55,994 bases of DNA from Phascolarctobacterium sp. ET69 (GCF_023336935.1 NZ_JAMBLR010000008.1:1-55994), one strand, 5' to 3'; numbered from the stretch's first letter, positions 8,225-17,001 are shown. Program-made: numbers and translations. Notes: generated from the sequence alone by a model not told the origin.

Positions 8225-9397
8225 TTACGCATTTAATTCACGCCATATTTTGCCCATAGTTTTTGCGGCCTGCTTAATTTCTGCTTCGGTATGCGCAGCC
8301 GTTACCGTTACACGCAGGCGGCTTGTGCCTTCCGGCACCGTCGGCGGGCGTATGCCCGAAACCATAATGCCTGCCTCCAAAAGCGCCGCCATAAACCGCA
8401 TGGTTTTTTCGCTGCTGCCGGTAAGCACCGGCACTATTGGAGTTACGCCGTCGATTATCTCAAATCCTTCATCATGCAGCAACCTGCGCATTAAGGCCGC
8501 ATTTTCTTTCAGCCTGCCGACATATTGTTCCGGCTTTTGCCGCAGCAGGCGCAAAGCCGCCAGAGCCGCCGCCGTTACACAGGCAGGCAGTGCAGTAGAA
8601 AAAATAAACGGGCGCGATTTATTGATAAGATACTCAATAATTGTTTTACTGGCAGCCACGTACCCGCCTTCCGCCGCCAGCGCTTTGCTTAATGTGCCAA
8701 CCTGCAAATCAATTGTGCCCGGCATGTTGTAATAAGCCGCCGTGCCGCTGCCGTCCGCACCTATAACGCCAACACCGTGGGCATCGTCAACCATCAGGCA
8801 GGCTCCGTATTTTTCTTTCAAGCGCACAAGCTCAGGCAAATTAGCAATATCGCCGTCCATGCTGAAAACGCCGTCCGTAACTATAAAACGCTCGCCAGCG
8901 GCAGGAATTTCTTCAAGCAGGCGTTCCAAGCCCTGCATATCGTTATGTTTGTAAACAACAACCTGCGCACGGGCAATGCGGCAGCCATCAATAATGCTGG
9001 CATGGTTCAGCTCGTCGCTGAAAACAACATCGCCCGGTTTAACCAAAGCAAACAGTACGCCTAAATTGGTCATATAACCGGTATTAAACACCACTGCGCT
9101 TTCGGTGTGTTTAAACTCTGCCAGTTCTTTTTCCAGTTCGCCGGTTTCAAACGCCGCGCCTGTTGTAAGGCGGCTGCCAGTGCTGCCCGTTCCCCAGCGT
9201 ACCGCTTCTGCCGCAGCCCGCTGTACCTCCGGCGCATGGGTAAGCCCAAGGTAATTATTGCTTGCAAACACAAGATATTCCTTGCCGTTTTCATCTTCGG
9301 CGCGTACCGCGGTTTTAAAGCGCAGCCCGTCAACAGTGCGCCTTAACCCTTTGGCATAAGTTTGCTCCAGTTCTTTCTGCAGGCGTTCTGTCAGCAT
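8225..9397 (-). CDS. bioF: 8-amino-7-oxononanoate synthase
   Basis: BioF joins pimeloyl-CoA and alanine to make KAPA, with pyridoxal phosphate. The 390-residue sequence has NNYLGL, GSTGSRLTTG, FSDELNHASIIDG, VDDAHGVGV and the cofactor-lysine motif TLSKALAAEGGY. The start overlaps the bioW stop by seven bases, and GGAGG precedes it. The upstream substrate supplier is BioW. Confidence 0.95.
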   Translation of the reverse strand: MLTERLQKELEQTYAKGLRRTVDGLRFKTAVRAEDENGKEYLVFASNNYLGLTHAPEVQRAAAEAVRWGTGSTGSRLTTGAAFETGELEKELAEFKHTESAVVFNTGYMTNLGVLFALVKPGDVVFSDELNHASIIDGCRIARAQVVVYKHNDMQGLERLLEEIPAAGERFIVTDGVFSMDGDIANLPELVRLKEKYGACLMVDDAHGVGVIGADGSGTAAYYNMPGTIDLQVGTLSKALAAEGGYVAASKTIIEYLINKSRPFIFSTALPACVTAAALAALRLLRQKPEQYVGRLKENAALMRRLLHDEGFEIIDGVTPIVPVLTGSSEKTMRFMAALLEAGIMVSGIRPPTVPEGTSRLRVTVTAAHTEAEIKQAAKTMGKIWRELNA

Positions 9398-10161
9398 GTC
9401 AGCACCTCCCCGGTTTGTATCATCACTACCTGTTCTTCAAGGTAATTAATCAGCTTTTGCATATCCGTACCCGGACGCACAAAAAATACCCTGCCGCCAA
9501 TACCGCTGCCGCGCTCCTTCATTACAGGTATGCGGCGGTAGCCATAAAGCGGCGAAGCAACATAACCGGTAACATAATATGGGTCATCCGACCAGCACAG
9601 TTCCGCAACCATGCCTTCTGCCCCGGCAACCTTGGATGCCAGCACCAGCGCTTCGCGCACATGGTCACCTGTCAGACCGCGCGCCTGCATATATTCATCA
9701 TAGCCGCGGCTGTTTACGCAGTCCATTTTGCTGGCACGTACGCCGCGCTCGCCCATGCCGTCAATACGCATTCCGCTTTCACAATCAACAACAATGGCAC
9801 CGCGCATGCTGTCATGCAGGTTTTCAAGCATTTCCAGCCCTTTAAGGGCGGCTTTGGGCTTCACTCCGGCTCGTTCAAGCTCGGCAACTGCCGCCCGGTG
9901 CCCTTCCTGCGCCGTTTTTACTGGGCAGGTGCTAAAGCTTAACAGCGGCTTATAAACAATTTCCTGCGGCTTTATTTCTTCCACTTTTAAGCTGATAAAA
10001 TCCGCGCGTCCGCGTTCATGCTCGCGCGCCCGGTGCAGCATGGTAAGCACGGCATAATCAAGCTGTTCTTCCGGCAAAATGCGCTCCGCGCCGGAAATAT
10101 GCCTGCCGCCTTCTTCATGCGCTCCGCCCTGTGCCGAACGCATTTTTACACTGTAAAGCAT
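9391..10161 (-). CDS. bioW: 6-carboxyhexanoate-CoA ligase (pimeloyl-CoA synthetase)
   Basis: BioW activates free pimelic acid to pimeloyl-CoA using ATP. The 256-residue protein starts MLYSVKMRSAQGGAHEEGG, followed by HISGAERI, a strong match to Bacillus-type BioW. The DCVNSRGYDEY and YVTGYVASPLYGYRRIP stretches are also typical. The ATG at 10161 is preferred over a GTG three codons upstream because AGGGGTG sits just ahead of it. Presence of BioW and absence of bioC/bioH here implies a pimelate-based route, whose source is not visible in the window. Confidence 0.93.
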   Translation of the reverse strand: MLYSVKMRSAQGGAHEEGGRHISGAERILPEEQLDYAVLTMLHRAREHERGRADFISLKVEEIKPQEIVYKPLLSFSTCPVKTAQEGHRAAVAELERAGVKPKAALKGLEMLENLHDSMRGAIVVDCESGMRIDGMGERGVRASKMDCVNSRGYDEYMQARGLTGDHVREALVLASKVAGAEGMVAELCWSDDPYYVTGYVASPLYGYRRIPVMKERGSGIGGRVFFVRPGTDMQKLINYLEEQVVMIQTGEVLTC

Positions 10162-10173
10162 AGCTCTCACCCC

Positions 10174-11160
10174 TTACAAAACCGGATGCGTTACAGTGCG
10201 TCCCAAATCTCTAATCATTACTTTGTCGGCTTCCGGGCTTCTGCCGCCGGTAGTTAAATATCCGCCAACCATAATGCCGTTCAGCCCGCCGTTTAGCGCC
10301 AGGCACTGCAAATCGCGCAGGTTAACCTCACGCCCGCCCGCGGTGCGGATAAGCGCTTTCGGCAATATAAAACGGAAAACCGCGTAAGCACGCAGAATTT
10401 CCAACGGTTTTAAAGGCTTGTTATTTTCAAACGGAGTTCCCGGAATCGGCGTTAAAAGATTCAACGGCACACTGTCGATGCCAAGGCGTTTCAGTTCAAA
10501 CGCCATTTCAACACGCTGCTCCGGCGTTTCGTTCAGCCCGAAAATACCGCCGCTGCAAACACGCAGGCCTGCTTTCTGCGCGTTATGGATGGTAAACATT
10601 TTATCTTCATAAGTATGGGTACTGCAAATATCGGGAAAATGGCTGGGCGCAGTTTCCAAATTGGAATGATAACGCGTTACGCCGAGCTCTTTCAGTTTAA
10701 AGGCCTGCTCCTCTGTTAAAATGCCCAGAGAACAGCAAACTTCAATGCCGACTTCTTCTTTAATGCGTTTCAGCGCTTTGCAGATGTTTTCAAAATCATC
10801 GGCCTTGCTTTGCCCTCTGCCGCTTGTAACAATCGAAAACCTTACCGCGCCTGCGGCTTTGGCTTTTTTGGCAGCGTCAACAAATTCCTGCTCGCTCAGC
10901 AGCGGATATTCTTTAACACCGGTATGATAATGAGCGGACTGCGCACAAAATTTGCAGTTTTCCGGGCAGCGCCCGCTGCGGCCGTTAATAATAGCGCAGC
11001 AGTCGACAGCATTGCCGTTATATTTCTGGCGGATTTTATCTGCCATTGCCAAAAGCAGCATTGTATCGTCATCACTTACATTTATTAATCGTTCTGCCTC
11101 GGCTCTGCTTACTTCTCCGCCGTTTAAAACTTTATCAGCCACTTCAATAATAAAATTCAT
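10174..11160 (-). CDS. bioB: Biotin synthase
   Basis: BioB inserts sulfur into dethiobiotin as the last step of biotin synthesis. It is a 328-residue radical SAM enzyme. The CPENCKFCAQSAHY motif near residue 68 binds the [4Fe-4S] cluster and NLETAPSHF is conserved. First gene of the operon bioB-bioW-bioF-bioD-bioA, directly behind a BirA-like operator and promoter. Confidence 0.96.
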   Translation of the reverse strand: MNFIIEVADKVLNGGEVSRAEAERLINVSDDDTMLLLAMADKIRQKYNGNAVDCCAIINGRSGRCPENCKFCAQSAHYHTGVKEYPLLSEQEFVDAAKKAKAAGAVRFSIVTSGRGQSKADDFENICKALKRIKEEVGIEVCCSLGILTEEQAFKLKELGVTRYHSNLETAPSHFPDICSTHTYEDKMFTIHNAQKAGLRVCSGGIFGLNETPEQRVEMAFELKRLGIDSVPLNLLTPIPGTPFENNKPLKPLEILRAYAVFRFILPKALIRTAGGREVNLRDLQCLALNGGLNGIMVGGYLTTGGRSPEADKVMIRDLGRTVTHPVL

Positions 11161-11180
11161 AATAATTTTGCCCTCCGTTT

Positions 11181-11212
11181 ACGTAAACCTTGTTATTTAT
11201 TTTGGTTAACAA
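11181..11212 (-). promoter_or_regulatory. BirA-like operator of the biotin operon
   Basis: Inverted half-sites ACGTAAACC (11181-11189) and GGTTAACAA (11204-11212) are separated by 14 bases, as in biotin repressor (BirA) sites. It covers the expected start of transcription (about 11209) of the bio promoter, where a bound repressor would block initiation. Assignment is by motif and by the gene it serves; one half-site is imperfect. Confidence 0.75.
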
Positions 11213-11216
11213 CCAC

Positions 11217-11245
11217 ATTATACAACGTTAACTATTCTTTGTAAA
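11217..11245 (-). promoter_or_regulatory. Promoter of bioBWFDA
   Basis: TTTACA (11240-11245), a 17-base spacer and TATAAT (11217-11222) on the minus strand. Two direct GGTTTACC words upstream (11248-11255 and 11269-11276 on the plus strand) are 21 bases apart and could be extra contacts for a regulator. Confidence 0.8.
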
Positions 11246-11285
11246 CAGGTTTACCATAAATTTAAAATGGTTTACCGAAGTTTGC

Positions 11286-11325
11286 GTAAAAAATAAACGG
11301 TTCTGCTTTTAAACAGAACCGTTTA
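11286..11325 (-). terminator. Terminator of trxA-trxB
   Basis: A perfect 12-base inverted repeat (TAAACGGTTCTG at 11294-11305 with its complement at 11314-11325) followed on the minus strand by TTTTTT. Confidence 0.9.
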
Positions 11326-11341
11326 CATTGAATTATTATTT

Positions 11342-12256
11342 TTAACCTATATATTCGCTTGCTGCAAGTGCGGCAACAGTACCGTCTGCCGCAGCCGTTG
11401 TAAGCTGGCGCACTTTTTTTGTGCGTCCGTCACCGGCGGCAAAAATGCCCGGGCAGCTTGTTTTGCAGTCCTCACCGGCAACAATATAGCCGCCTGCGTC
11501 AACCTCAACAACATTTTTAAACATACCGTTCTCCGGCATCTGGCCGATAGCTACAAAAACTCCGTCCACGGCAAGTTCCGATTCTTCGCCGGTAACTTTG
11601 TTTTCCAGTTCCAGCCCTTCAAGGCGCTTATCGCCTTTCAGCCCAGTTACAACGGTATCGAGAATGAACTCAATATTTTCAGGTTTATGAACCTTTTCTA
11701 CCAGCTGTTTTTCGGCACGAAATTCCTGCCTGCGGTGAATAAGGTAAACTTTTTCAGCAAGCTGCGAAAGCACAACCGCATCATCCAGCGCAGTGTTGCC
11801 GCCGCCGATAACGGCAACGGTTTTACCTTTATAAAAAGCGCCGTCACACGTTGCGCAAAAAGAAATGCCTCGTCCTACAAATTTTTCCTCACCGGCAACG
11901 CCAATCGGCCGCGGGCGCGCACCGGTTGCGATAATAACGGCTTTGGCATCATAATGCCCGTTTGCCGTAAGCACGCGTTTAAAGCCGTCTGCATTTTCAA
12001 TGCCGGTAACTTTTGCGTACACAAACTCAGCACCAAATTTTACAGCCTGGTCATACAGTGCCGTTGCAAATTCAAAACCGGCAATATTGTCAAAGCCCGG
12101 AAAATTCTCCACATGGCTGGTATTAATAATCTGCCCGCCGTGAATGCTCTGTTCCAGCACCTTAACACTGCGCCCGGCACGCCCGGCATAAACGGCAGCC
12201 GTCATTCCGGCTGTGCCGCCGCCGATAATAATAATATCCGTCATTTTATCAGCCAT
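11342..12256 (-). CDS. trxB: Thioredoxin reductase
   Basis: A 304-residue low-molecular-weight thioredoxin reductase. The N-terminal FAD-binding motif GGGTAGMTAAVYAGRAG, the redox-active pair CATCDG near residue 135, the NADPH motif GGGNTALDDA and the C-terminal GIFAAGDGR are all present. It reduces thioredoxin with NADPH, and its substrate gene trxA lies nine bases upstream in the same operon. Confidence 0.95.
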   Translation of the reverse strand: MADKMTDIIIIGGGTAGMTAAVYAGRAGRSVKVLEQSIHGGQIINTSHVENFPGFDNIAGFEFATALYDQAVKFGAEFVYAKVTGIENADGFKRVLTANGHYDAKAVIIATGARPRPIGVAGEEKFVGRGISFCATCDGAFYKGKTVAVIGGGNTALDDAVVLSQLAEKVYLIHRRQEFRAEKQLVEKVHKPENIEFILDTVVTGLKGDKRLEGLELENKVTGEESELAVDGVFVAIGQMPENGMFKNVVEVDAGGYIVAGEDCKTSCPGIFAAGDGRTKKVRQLTTAAADGTVAALAASEYIG

Positions 12257-12265
12257 AAAAACACC

Positions 12266-12574
12266 TTATTTCAGCATATCCATAATTACAGGTTTCGGCA
12301 TTACGCCGCTTACGCTTTTAACTGCTTCTCCGTTTTCAAACACAATAAAAGTAGGCACAACTTCCACGCCGTATTCGGTTGCCAGTGCTTCAGCCTGGTC
12401 AATATCAACCTTGCACACCTTAACATCTGCCAGTTCGTCGGCCAGCTGGTCAACAATCGGGCTCATCATACGGCAGGGGCCGCACCAGGTTGCAAAAAAA
12501 TCTACCAAAACCTTGCCTTTTGCTTCCAATACTTCCTGTTTAAAATTTTCTGCGCTTAAATGTAATGCTACCAT
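12266..12574 (-). CDS. trxA: Thioredoxin
   Basis: A 102-residue thioredoxin with the active site WCGPC near residue 31 and the conserved cis-proline context VVPTF. It is the general cytoplasmic disulfide reductant and substrate of the TrxB encoded next door. AAGGAG precedes the start. Confidence 0.96.
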   Translation of the reverse strand: MVALHLSAENFKQEVLEAKGKVLVDFFATWCGPCRMMSPIVDQLADELADVKVCKVDIDQAEALATEYGVEVVPTFIVFENGEAVKSVSGVMPKPVIMDMLK

Positions 12575-12614
12575 TTATATCACTCCTTAAAAAATTATCT
12601 TATCTCATGGTTTA

Positions 12615-12643
12615 ATCATAGCATTTTTTGACCTTTTGTTCAA
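12615..12643 (-). promoter_or_regulatory. Promoter of trxA-trxB
   Basis: TTGAAC (12638-12643), a 17-base spacer and TATGAT (12615-12620) on the minus strand, about 41 bases upstream of trxA. Confidence 0.65.
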
Positions 12644-12721
12644 GGAGAAAAGCTGTAAATTAAAGCAAAATTACAAATAATTCACATTTGCAGTAAATAA
12701 TTTTTATTATAATCGGGCAAA

Positions 12722-12752
12722 AATAAAACCCCAAAGCCAAAAACTTTGGGGT
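12722..12752 (-). terminator. Terminator of rplU-prp-rpmA
   Basis: ACCCCAAAG (12728-12736) pairs with CTTTGGGGT (12744-12752); TTTTATTTTT follows on the minus strand. Confidence 0.88.
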
Positions 12753-12762
12753 AATAAGCAAA

Positions 12763-13053
12763 TTACATAGCTTCTTCAACCGGATATACGCTGATTTGGC
12801 GTTTATCGCGGCCTTTGCGTTCAAATTTAACGCGGCCTTCAACCATTGCATAAATGGTGTAATCTTTGCCCATGCCTACATTGTGGCCGGGATAGAAACG
12901 GGTACCACGCTGACGAACAATGATGCTGCCTGCGGTAACGAGCTGGCTTTCATGTGCTTTGGTGCCGAGGCGCTGAGAGTTGGAGTCACGTCCGTTGTGG
13001 GAGCTGCCGGTACCTTTTTTATGAGCATGTAATTGAAGAATCAGTTCAAACAT
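12763..13053 (-). CDS. rpmA: Ribosomal protein L27 with cleavable N-terminus
   Basis: A 96-residue large-subunit protein near the peptidyl-transferase centre. It starts [16 protein letters not shown]. In Firmicutes L27 is made with a short N-terminal extension that the protease Prp removes before an alanine. The LQLH|A site here departs from the usual LQFF|A, but position and context fit. The gene for Prp lies six bases upstream, between rplU and rpmA. Confidence 0.95.
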   Translation of the reverse strand: MFELILQLHAHKKGTGSSHNGRDSNSQRLGTKAHESQLVTAGSIIVRQRGTRFYPGHNVGMGKDYTIYAMVEGRVKFERKGRDKRQISVYPVEEAM

Positions 13054-13059
13054 CGGTAT

Positions 13060-13386
13060 TCACCTCCTGGTGTCTTTCACTTTGACATACTGCGGAAACT
13101 GCCGTTCTACACTCTGCAATGCCAGAACCATTGTTTCAAGTATTGCCTGTGTATTGCTGTCCGCCCGGTCAAGTTTTAATGTAAAAATGCCGCTTTCTTC
13201 ATCAACTGTGTACTGCGGCTTAAGTTTTAAATAACGCTCCAAACCGATAAGCGGAGCCTGAGTCAGTACGGAAACCGAATTGCAGACAAGGTCGTAACCG
13301 TCCTTCTCTGCCGCTCCGGCATGCCCTGCTACCTCATAGGAAGTAATATTTCCGTTTTTATCACGGTAAATACTGACTTTAACCAT
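13060..13386 (-). CDS. prp: Ribosomal-processing cysteine protease Prp
   Basis: A 108-residue member of the YsxB/Prp family, located as usual between rplU and rpmA. The catalytic histidine (AGHAG, residue 22) and cysteine (YDLVCNSVS, residue 35) are visible. It trims the N-terminus of L27, a step required for ribosome function in Firmicutes. The start codon overlaps the rplU stop. Confidence 0.92.
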   Translation of the reverse strand: MVKVSIYRDKNGNITSYEVAGHAGAAEKDGYDLVCNSVSVLTQAPLIGLERYLKLKPQYTVDEESGIFTLKLDRADSNTQAILETMVLALQSVERQFPQYVKVKDTRR

Positions 13387-13697
13387 TATGCTTCAATTTT
13401 GGAGATTTCTACTTTAGTAAACGGCTGACGGTGGCCCTGGCGTTTACGGTAGTTGGATTTAGCTTTGTATTTGAAAACGAGGATTTTTTCGCCTTTGCCC
13501 TGTTCTACAACTTTAGCAGTAACTTTTGCGCCTTCAACTACAGGCTGGCCGATTTTAACATCAGCGTCGTTAACTACGGTAAGAACTTCGTCAAATACTA
13601 CTTCGCTGCCGGCTTCTGCATTCAGTTTTTCAACGTTCAATACATCGCCTTCAGCAACACGGTACTGTTTACCGCCGGTTTTAATAACTGCGTACAT
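13386..13697 (-). CDS. rplU: Ribosomal protein L21
   Basis: A 103-residue L21 starting [18 protein letters not shown], with the C-terminal [17 protein letters not shown] signature. It binds 23S rRNA. First gene of the rplU-prp-rpmA operon, with its own promoter inside the 3' end of rng and an untranslated leader of about 100 bases. Confidence 0.97.
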   Translation of the reverse strand: MYAVIKTGGKQYRVAEGDVLNVEKLNAEAGSEVVFDEVLTVVNDADVKIGQPVVEGAKVTAKVVEQGKGEKILVFKYKAKSNYRKRQGHRQPFTKVEISKIEA

Positions 13698-13800
13698 TTA
13701 TTTGCACCTCCCTTGTTATATACTCGCCAAATACGGTACTCCATCCGGAGTTTACGGAACCTCTCTGCGCGGTTGGGGACAGACTCAATCAGTCTATACT
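13698..13800 (-). promoter_or_regulatory. rplU 5' leader, L21-leader-like
   Basis: An untranslated leader of about 100 bases between promoter and rplU with several possible stems. GAGTCTGTCC, the GCGCAGAGAGG stretch and ACTCCGG-AT-GGAGT are seen on the minus strand. A structured L21 leader is known upstream of rplU in Firmicutes. I recognise position and size rather than a full consensus fold. Confidence 0.45.
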
Positions 13801-13805
13801 GGAAT

Positions 13806-13834
13806 AATTTACCACACCGGGCGTTATTTGTCAA
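13806..13834 (-). promoter_or_regulatory. Promoter of rplU-prp-rpmA
   Basis: TTGACA (13829-13834), 17-base spacer, TAAATT (13806-13811) on the minus strand. It overlaps the last codons and stop of rng. Confidence 0.7.
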
Positions 13835-15242
13835 CACCGGTGTTGTCCAAAAGTGAAAAAGTTTCAAGCTGCAAACGCGGCTCTGCCGTTACGGCAAGCG
13901 TGCAGTTCAGTTCTTTTTCCCACTGGCGTATAACTTTATGGTTCAGCCATTCGGCAAGCCACGGGCTGACCATAATTAAAATGCTGCGCGGCGCACATGG
14001 CTTGGCCAGAAGCGTACGCAGGCGGCGTTTTATTTCAAGCCCTACCGTTTCCTGCGACTGCACCCTGCCGCTGCCCTGGCAGACCGGGCACGGCGCATAA
14101 AGCACTGCCGACAAGTTCTGACGGGCTTTTTTGCGGGTTATTTCCACAAGGTTAAGTACCGTCATATCCTGCACGCAGGGTTTCATTTTATCGGCGCGCA
14201 GCGCCTGCTGCAAACGTTCCATTATTTCTTCGCGGTATTCTTTTTTATCCATGTCGATAAAATCTACCACAATAATGCCGCCAATATCGCGCAGACGCAG
14301 CTGGCGAGCTATTTCGTCCGCCGCCTCGCGGTTAATCTGCATTACGGTTTCTGCTAGGTTTTCGCGCCCGCTGAAATGCCCGCTGTTAACATCTATAACA
14401 GTCATAGCCTCCGTATAATCTATAACAAGGTAGCCGCCGCTGGGCAAATCAATGCGCCTGTCGCTGATGGAAGCAATATCGTCGCTTAAACGGTAGTATG
14501 AAAAAATATCGGTCTGCTTGTCATGCAGCAGCAGTTTGCAGCTTCTGCTTTCGGCAATATTCTGCAAAAGCTCCTGCAAACGCCCGTAAACAGCCGGGCT
14601 GTCTACAACAACTTCATCAATACAGGCATTAAGATAGTCGCGCACAATGCGTACGGAAATATCAAGTTCGCGGTGCAGCACCTGCGGTGAACGTGCGAGC
14701 TTGGCACGCGCCTGTATAATCTGCCAGTCTGCCATAAGCTGCTGCAAATCAGCACGCAAAACTTCTTCCGGCATACCGGCAGCATTAGTGCGCATAACCG
14801 CGCCTGCCGCCCCGTTTGTAACTTCGTCGGCAATTTTCTTCAGGCGGCTGCGTTCGGCACTGTCGGTAATTTTACGCGAAATGCCGGTATAATTTGCTTC
14901 CGGCAGCAGCGCTGCATACCTGCCGGCAAGCGATATATCAAGCGTTGCCGTGGGGCCTTTGCTGCCGCGGGCGTCCTTTGTTATTTCAACCAGCACGCGC
15001 TGTCCTTCGGTAATGCCTGTTTTGTCGCCCAAATACAAAAAAGCGTTCTTATCAAGTCCAATATCTATAAAAGCCGCCTGTATGCCGCGCACCACATTGC
15101 ATACACGCCCCAGAAAGATGCTGCCGACAAGCTGCGCACTGTTATTGCGCTCAACAACATATTCCATTAAATGGCCGTTTTCCACAATGCCCATACGGGT
15201 TTCTTCCGGGTTAACAGCCGAAATAATTATTTTAGCCGTCAT
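13824..15242 (-). CDS. rng: Ribonuclease E/G family protein
   Basis: A 472-residue endoribonuclease of the RNase G type, without the long C-terminal scaffold of RNase E. An S1-like RNA-binding region occupies about residues 35-120. The catalytic DNase I-like part has VIDYTEAMTVIDVNSG and GGIIVVDFIDM, and a zinc-link motif CPVCQGSG lies near residue 400. It processes rRNA and mRNA. RNase E/G is found in only some Firmicutes. The ATG at 15242 has GAGGG just ahead. Confidence 0.92.
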   Translation of the reverse strand: MTAKIIISAVNPEETRMGIVENGHLMEYVVERNNSAQLVGSIFLGRVCNVVRGIQAAFIDIGLDKNAFLYLGDKTGITEGQRVLVEITKDARGSKGPTATLDISLAGRYAALLPEANYTGISRKITDSAERSRLKKIADEVTNGAAGAVMRTNAAGMPEEVLRADLQQLMADWQIIQARAKLARSPQVLHRELDISVRIVRDYLNACIDEVVVDSPAVYGRLQELLQNIAESRSCKLLLHDKQTDIFSYYRLSDDIASISDRRIDLPSGGYLVIDYTEAMTVIDVNSGHFSGRENLAETVMQINREAADEIARQLRLRDIGGIIVVDFIDMDKKEYREEIMERLQQALRADKMKPCVQDMTVLNLVEITRKKARQNLSAVLYAPCPVCQGSGRVQSQETVGLEIKRRLRTLLAKPCAPRSILIMVSPWLAEWLNHKVIRQWEKELNCTLAVTAEPRLQLETFSLLDNTGVDK

Positions 15243-15279
15243 CAGCACCCTCTTTCTTTAATCTTTAATCTTTACGCAG

Positions 15280-15633
15280 TTAATGCGTTCCGCGCACCAC
15301 GTCAATACCGGCAGCAGTAAATTTATCTTCCAGTTCTTTAATTACCGGGCAGATTACACGGTTGCCGTTTTCATCTTTGGGCATGGTGCAGTTACTTAAA
15401 TGCAGTGCGTCCGGCTGCATTTTTATAATGCGTTCAACTTTTTTGTTAATGCCTTCCTGGTTAGGCAGTTTATTTTCGCCGCAGCCGTTGCAGGTAAAAA
15501 CGGCAGCAGCCTGCAAAGTTTCATCGCCATAGCGTTCAAACGCGCCTGTTTTTTCGTTTAACGCACGCAGGCAGCCGCTGCCCGTGCAGGATGCGCTTAC
15601 ACGCAGGCAGCGCAGTACAGCAATTTTCTTCAT
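15280..15633 (-). CDS. CGGC domain protein, cysteine-rich
   Basis: A 117-residue protein starting MKKIAVLRCLRVSASCTGSG and ending near IDVVRGTH. Cysteines occur as RC, SCTGSGC, FTCNGCGEN, NC and IC. The pattern fits the CGGC-domain family, thought to bind metal, of unknown function. The ATG at 15633 is preceded by GGAGG at eight bases. It follows the AI-2E permease gene by 20 bases and is probably cotranscribed. Confidence 0.7.
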   Translation of the reverse strand: MKKIAVLRCLRVSASCTGSGCLRALNEKTGAFERYGDETLQAAAVFTCNGCGENKLPNQEGINKKVERIIKMQPDALHLSNCTMPKDENGNRVICPVIKELEDKFTAAGIDVVRGTH

Positions 15634-15653
15634 TAAGTATTCCTCCATAAAGT

Positions 15654-16775
15654 TCAAATATCATTCATTTTTTTATTTTGCAGCCGCCGTTTGATATAAT
15701 CGCTGAAAAGCGCATAAAAAACGGAACACAAAGGCACGCTTATAATCATGCCCATAATGCCGCCAAGCCCTGCGCCTATCATAGCCGCAACAAGCAGCCA
15801 CAACTCCGGCAGACCGACGGATTTGCCGACAATTCTCGGATAGAGAATATCGCCTTCGATACGCTGCAGTACAAGGAAAAAGATAATGAAAACAATAACT
15901 TTTTCCGGCTGCGATATTACTATAAATATGCAGCCTATAACTGCACTGGTTATAGAGCCGATATACGGCACTACCGCAAGGCACGCAACCAATGCGGAAA
16001 TAACAAAAGCATAAGGTATGCCTAAAATTATCATACCTGCAAAACACATCAGCCCCAACAAGAAAGCCTCCAGAAGCTGCCCGCCGATAAACCCGGAACA
16101 AATCCTTTTGGCAAGCGATGCCGCCGCAATAATGTACCTGACGCGTTCAGCACTGCAAAAAGCATAAAGCGCGCGGCGTGATGATACTGCAAGCTGTTTC
16201 TTTTCCAGCAGAATATACACCGCAAATACAAAACCCATTACAAGGTTTGCCACCACACCGGCAACGGAAGCCGTAATGCTTAAAGTCTGCGAAAGCAGAG
16301 CCGCTTTATTGGCCTGCCAGTAAGCTTCCACGGCAGTCTGCCATTCATAAATTTTGTCCTGAACGTATGCCACGTCTTCAGGAGAAAAATTCCACGCCAA
16401 AAGCTGTTCCTGCAAAAAGGCATTAAAATATACAATATCCTGCGGCAGCTTATGGCTTAAAATAACAATGCTTGCATGCAGTTCCGGCAAAACGGCAAAA
16501 AGCAGTGCCGTTATTACGCCAAAAATAAGCATAAAGCCTGCAATAAGGCAAACCGGCCCTCTAAACCTGGCAGCACGCTCTTTTAACACACGCATCCATA
16601 TCTGCTCAAATTTTTCTATAAACACATTTACGGTAAAAGCAATAACGCAGCCCGTAATAAGCGGCATTAAAATACCCAGCGCACTGCCCAGCAGAGATAA
16701 GGTTATTTCATAATTCCACAAGGCCCATATAAAAATTATAACGGCAACAAGCTGCTGCCAGATGTTTTTTTGCAT
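15654..16775 (-). CDS. AI-2E family transporter (PerM/TqsA-like permease)
   Basis: A 373-residue membrane protein with about eight hydrophobic segments: two pairs near the N-terminus, a soluble loop at about residues 105-165, then further segments. The conserved region EGDILYPRIVGKSVGLPELWLL is the clearest family mark. Members include autoinducer-2 exporters, sodium/proton antiporters and permeases of unknown substrate, so the cargo cannot be told here. Confidence 0.85.
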   Translation of the reverse strand: MQKNIWQQLVAVIIFIWALWNYEITLSLLGSALGILMPLITGCVIAFTVNVFIEKFEQIWMRVLKERAARFRGPVCLIAGFMLIFGVITALLFAVLPELHASIVILSHKLPQDIVYFNAFLQEQLLAWNFSPEDVAYVQDKIYEWQTAVEAYWQANKAALLSQTLSITASVAGVVANLVMGFVFAVYILLEKKQLAVSSRRALYAFCSAERVRYIIAAASLAKRICSGFIGGQLLEAFLLGLMCFAGMIILGIPYAFVISALVACLAVVPYIGSITSAVIGCIFIVISQPEKVIVFIIFFLVLQRIEGDILYPRIVGKSVGLPELWLLVAAMIGAGLGGIMGMIISVPLCSVFYALFSDYIKRRLQNKKMNDI

Positions 16776-16861
16776 AATTTACTCCGTTTCATTTAATAAG
16801 CTAATTGTAACATAAAAAACGGCGTCTGCAAAATAAATAACAGTACGTGCATTAAGCCCGA

Positions 16862-16890
16862 TTGTACAAACAGCACATTTGTGGTATAAT
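16862..16890 (+). promoter_or_regulatory. Promoter of tRNA-Arg
   Basis: TTGTAC (16862-16867), 17-base spacer, TATAAT (16885-16890), 14 bases before the tRNA 5' end. Confidence 0.8.
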
Positions 16891-16904
16891 GCAAATGTTA
16901 TAGT

Positions 16905-16979
16905 GCGCCTGTAGCTCAGTGGATAGAGCAGCGGCCTCCGGAGCCGCGTGCGGTGGTTCGATTCCACTCAGGCGTACCA
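16905..16979 (+). tRNA. tRNA-Arg (anticodon CCG)
   Basis: A complete cloverleaf can be drawn. The acceptor stem GCGCCTG pairs with CAGGCGT, the D arm follows TAGCTCAGT, the anticodon stem is GCGGC/GCCGC with loop CTCCGGA, and the T arm is GTGG/CCAC with loop TTCGATT. The CCA end is encoded (16977-16979). Anticodon CCG reads the arginine codon CGG. It is the only large plus-strand RNA gene in the window. Confidence 0.95.
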
Positions 16980-17001
16980 GAATTATAATATTGTAAAAAT
17001 T

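Noticed and set aside
11687-12559. Open frame of 290 codons on the plus strand
   Set aside because: Antisense to trxB and trxA; no start signal and no recognisable domain.
12660-12851. 63-codon frame on the minus strand after rpmA
   Set aside because: It overlaps rpmA and its terminator in another frame and has no start signal.
16779-16967. Open frame of 62 codons on the minus strand
   Set aside because: It covers the tRNA-Arg gene in antisense and has no ribosome site.
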